In this document: positions 62,619 through 64,000 of the stretch, piece by piece
Numbering within the stretch: position 1 is the first letter of the stretch
How the letters are laid out: every line of letters starts with the position of its first letter
Source of the DNA: Sphingopyxis sp. LC81
GTDB lineage: Bacteria; Pseudomonadota; Alphaproteobacteria; Sphingomonadales; Sphingomonadaceae
Assembly (NCBI RefSeq): GCF_000756375.1
Contig: NZ_JNFD01000035.1
Span: 37,501-101,500 of the forward strand
Direction of reading: 5' to 3'
DNA: 64,000 nucleotides
The notes under the pieces: model-generated
Seen by the model: only the letters and a program-made list of their open reading frames with translations
Told to the model about the DNA's origin: nothing
The model's database searches: none
Made by a program: the position numbers and the translations under genes

Positions 62619-63335
62619 ATGTCCGCTTTTGACGACCCGCTTCTCGATCGCCGTGCGGCGGTGCTGGCACTTTCGGGCGCCGCACTCGGCCTGATCGCCG
62701 CGACGCCCGCGAAACCCACACTCTGGTCGCAGACCGTCACCACCACACCGATCGGCGCCTTCCTCGTCGGCAATCCCGCCGCGAAGGTGCGGGTCGTCGA
62801 ATATTTCAGCTACACCTGCCATGTCTGCGCTGATTTCGCGAAGGCGAGCGCGCTGCCGCTGAAGACCGGCTATGTCGATCGCGGGCTCGTCCTCTTCGAA
62901 TATCGCAACCTGGTGCGCGACCCCGCCGACATGACCGCGGCGCTGCTCGCGCGCTGCGGCGGGTCCAAGGCGTTCGCGGGCAACCATCAGGCGATCTTCA
63001 ACAATTTCCCCGCGTTGATCGCCAGCATCCAGAAGGCGACCGAGGCGCAGAAGAAGAGCTGGTTCGAAGGCACCACCGGCGAGCGCGCGCGCAAGATCGC
63101 CGCTGGCACGGGACTCACCGCGCTGATGCGCGCGCGGGGCTACACACAGGCGCAGATCGACGCCGCGCTCGACAGCGAGGTCGCGCAGGCCGAACTCACC
63201 GGCATGACGAACATCGGCCTCAACGCGGACCGCGTCGAGGGCACGCCGAGCTTCTTCGTCAATGGCCGCAATGCCGGGGTCACCGCATGGCCCGCACTCA
63301 AATCGAAACTCGACCTCGCGATCAAGGCCGCCTAA
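62619..63335 (+). CDS. DsbA-family thiol-disulfide protein (CHVC)
   Basis: A 238-residue thioredoxin-fold protein of the DsbA/Com1-like group. A hydrophobic N-terminal segment (RRAAVLALSGAALGLIAA) exports or anchors it. The active site is YTCHVCADF, and a cis-proline loop lies at VEGTPSFFVNG. It is probably a periplasmic oxidase or isomerase. It starts nine bases after the DciA-like gene and is followed by a second DsbA-type gene, giving a tandem pair. Confidence 0.9.
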   Translation: MSAFDDPLLDRRAAVLALSGAALGLIAATPAKPTLWSQTVTTTPIGAFLVGNPAAKVRVVEYFSYTCHVCADFAKASALPLKTGYVDRGLVLFEYRNLVRDPADMTAALLARCGGSKAFAGNHQAIFNNFPALIASIQKATEAQKKSWFEGTTGERARKIAAGTGLTALMRARGYTQAQIDAALDSEVAQAELTGMTNIGLNADRVEGTPSFFVNGRNAGVTAWPALKSKLDLAIKAA

Positions 63336-63372
63336 AAGCGCCGCATTCCCGTTCTGTGGAGAAAGTAAGTAT

Positions 63373-64000
63373 ATGACCGCATCGCTTCGTATCGCCCTTC
63401 TGTCTTCGCTCGGCGCGCTCGCCCTCGCCGGTTGCGGCGACGGCGCGACCGACCCCTCCAAGGAACAGTCCGTGGTCGCCAAGGTCGCGCCGCCGGCCGG
63501 CAAGACCTGGTCGCAGGTCGTGCGCGTCGACGGCGACGGCGTCGTGATGGGCAACCCCGATGCACCGATCAAACTCGAGGAATTTGGCGCCTTCACCTGC
63601 GGCCATTGCGCGCAGTTCACCAAGGATTCGCACGAAGAGCTGAAGCGTGACTTCGTCGACACCGGCCGCGTATCGTACAAGCTGACGCCGTTCATGCTCC
63701 ACCCCGTCGACGCGATCGCGGGCGCGATCGTCAAATGCACCGGCCCCGACCGCTTCTTCCCGCTCGCCGACGCGACCTTCCTCGAGCATGAGGCGTTCAT
63801 AGCGGGCCCGTCGAAACCGCAGCCGGGGATCGAGGAAGCGATGAAGCTGCCCCCCGCACAGCGCTTTACCGCGCTCGCCAAGGGCTGGGGCATCGATCAA
63901 TTCTATCAGCAGCGCGGGGTTCCCGCCGCGACGATCCAGCAGTGTCTCGCCAAGGTCGAAAATGTCGAGGCGATCGAAAAGGGCACCAACGCCGGCGTCG
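63373..64000 (+). CDS. DsbA-family lipoprotein (CGHC), cut by window edge
   Basis: An incomplete gene; 209 codons are visible before the window ends. The product has a lipobox LALAGC (cysteine near residue 21) and a thioredoxin-like domain. The active site FTCGHCAQF (C-G-H-C) lies within a KLEEFGAFTCGHC region. VPAATIQQC is probably the cis-proline region. It would be a membrane-anchored periplasmic disulfide enzyme, paralogous to the upstream CHVC protein. It starts at ATG 63373, 38 bases after its neighbour. The stop is outside the window. Confidence 0.9.
   Translation, partial: MTASLRIALLSSLGALALAGCGDGATDPSKEQSVVAKVAPPAGKTWSQVVRVDGDGVVMGNPDAPIKLEEFGAFTCGHCAQFTKDSHEELKRDFVDTGRVSYKLTPFMLHPVDAIAGAIVKCTGPDRFFPLADATFLEHEAFIAGPSKPQPGIEEAMKLPPAQRFTALAKGWGIDQFYQQRGVPAATIQQCLAKVENVEAIEKGTNAGV

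Noticed and set aside
1..64000. CRISPR arrays, insertion sequences, prophage or toxin-antitoxin modules
   Set aside because: I saw no regularly spaced repeats, transposase or integrase motifs, or paired toxin genes; the lone RHH gene has no toxin partner.

Overview
The window is one continuous stretch of high-G+C, densely packed chromosome from an alphaproteobacterium, most likely a sphingomonad and probably Sphingopyxis or a close relative. That placement is inference. It rests on the hisS-prfA-prmC-DUF4167 block, the hflK-hflC-degP operon, the tandem DUF4139 proteins, the pcm-tolC-popZ block, a 180-kDa-class NAD-glutamate dehydrogenase, and intergenic hairpins built around GCGAAGC and CCTTCG cores. 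I see about 57 protein genes, one tRNA gene (Cys), and no rRNA, insertion sequence, prophage or CRISPR array. Nearly all genes are core or housekeeping.

Layout. Positions 0-5.5 kb hold a CBS protein, a small membrane protein, an acyl-CoA thioesterase, two tandem secreted DUF4139 proteins and the basic DUF4167 protein. Positions 5.6-8.8 kb are the translation block hisS-prfA-prmC, followed by an M61 peptidase and pyrophosphatase. Positions 11.5-16.2 kb hold an MscS channel, cystathionine beta-lyase, mercaptopyruvate sulfurtransferase and a proline-rich membrane protein. Positions 16.3-24.7 kb hold queF, a thioesterase, a P450, an M1 aminopeptidase lipoprotein, a globin-like gene coupled to a HerA-type ATPase, RidA and a VOC protein. 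Positions 24.8-30.5 kb are the envelope-quality-control operon hflK-hflC-degP, divergent from an Mrp/ApbC ATPase, a CoA-binding protein and a secreted protein. Positions 30.5-38 kb hold a SIMPL lipoprotein, a molybdopterin oxidoreductase large subunit, ferrochelatase, a DUF1963 protein, acetoacetyl-CoA reductase and a membrane-tethered HTH-DUF4019 regulator.

Positions 38-45.5 kb hold a ribbon-helix-helix protein, an ATP-grasp enzyme translationally coupled to NAD-glutamate dehydrogenase, and a PAS protein. Positions 45.8-54.9 kb hold a DUF983 protein, a MocR-type regulator and a complete tripartite RND efflux system (adaptor, pump, outer-membrane lipoprotein) with its TetR regulator. Positions 55-58.8 kb hold an OsmC-fold protein without cysteines, an unannotated mini-transcript, tRNA-Cys, a PCMT-like protein, TolC and PopZ. 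Positions 58.8-64 kb hold nudC, a Tat-exported serine hydrolase, mutY, a DciA-like helicase loader and two DsbA-type proteins, the last cut by the window edge.

No large new system stands out. The most interesting signals are small and mostly regulatory. They are a terminator-like hairpin whose 3' arm is the Shine-Dalgarno of a DUF4139 gene, and a promoter/mini-ORF/terminator cassette at 55.45-55.65 kb. An identical operator core lies in the tetR and RND promoters, and a strong hairpin sits in the RND leader. There is also a candidate CtrA site before popZ and a candidate LexA site before the VOC gene. Among proteins, notable cases are the cysteine-less OsmC, the low-G+C 3' end of hisS, a globin coupled to a HerA ATPase, and a ToxR-like HTH-DUF4019 protein.
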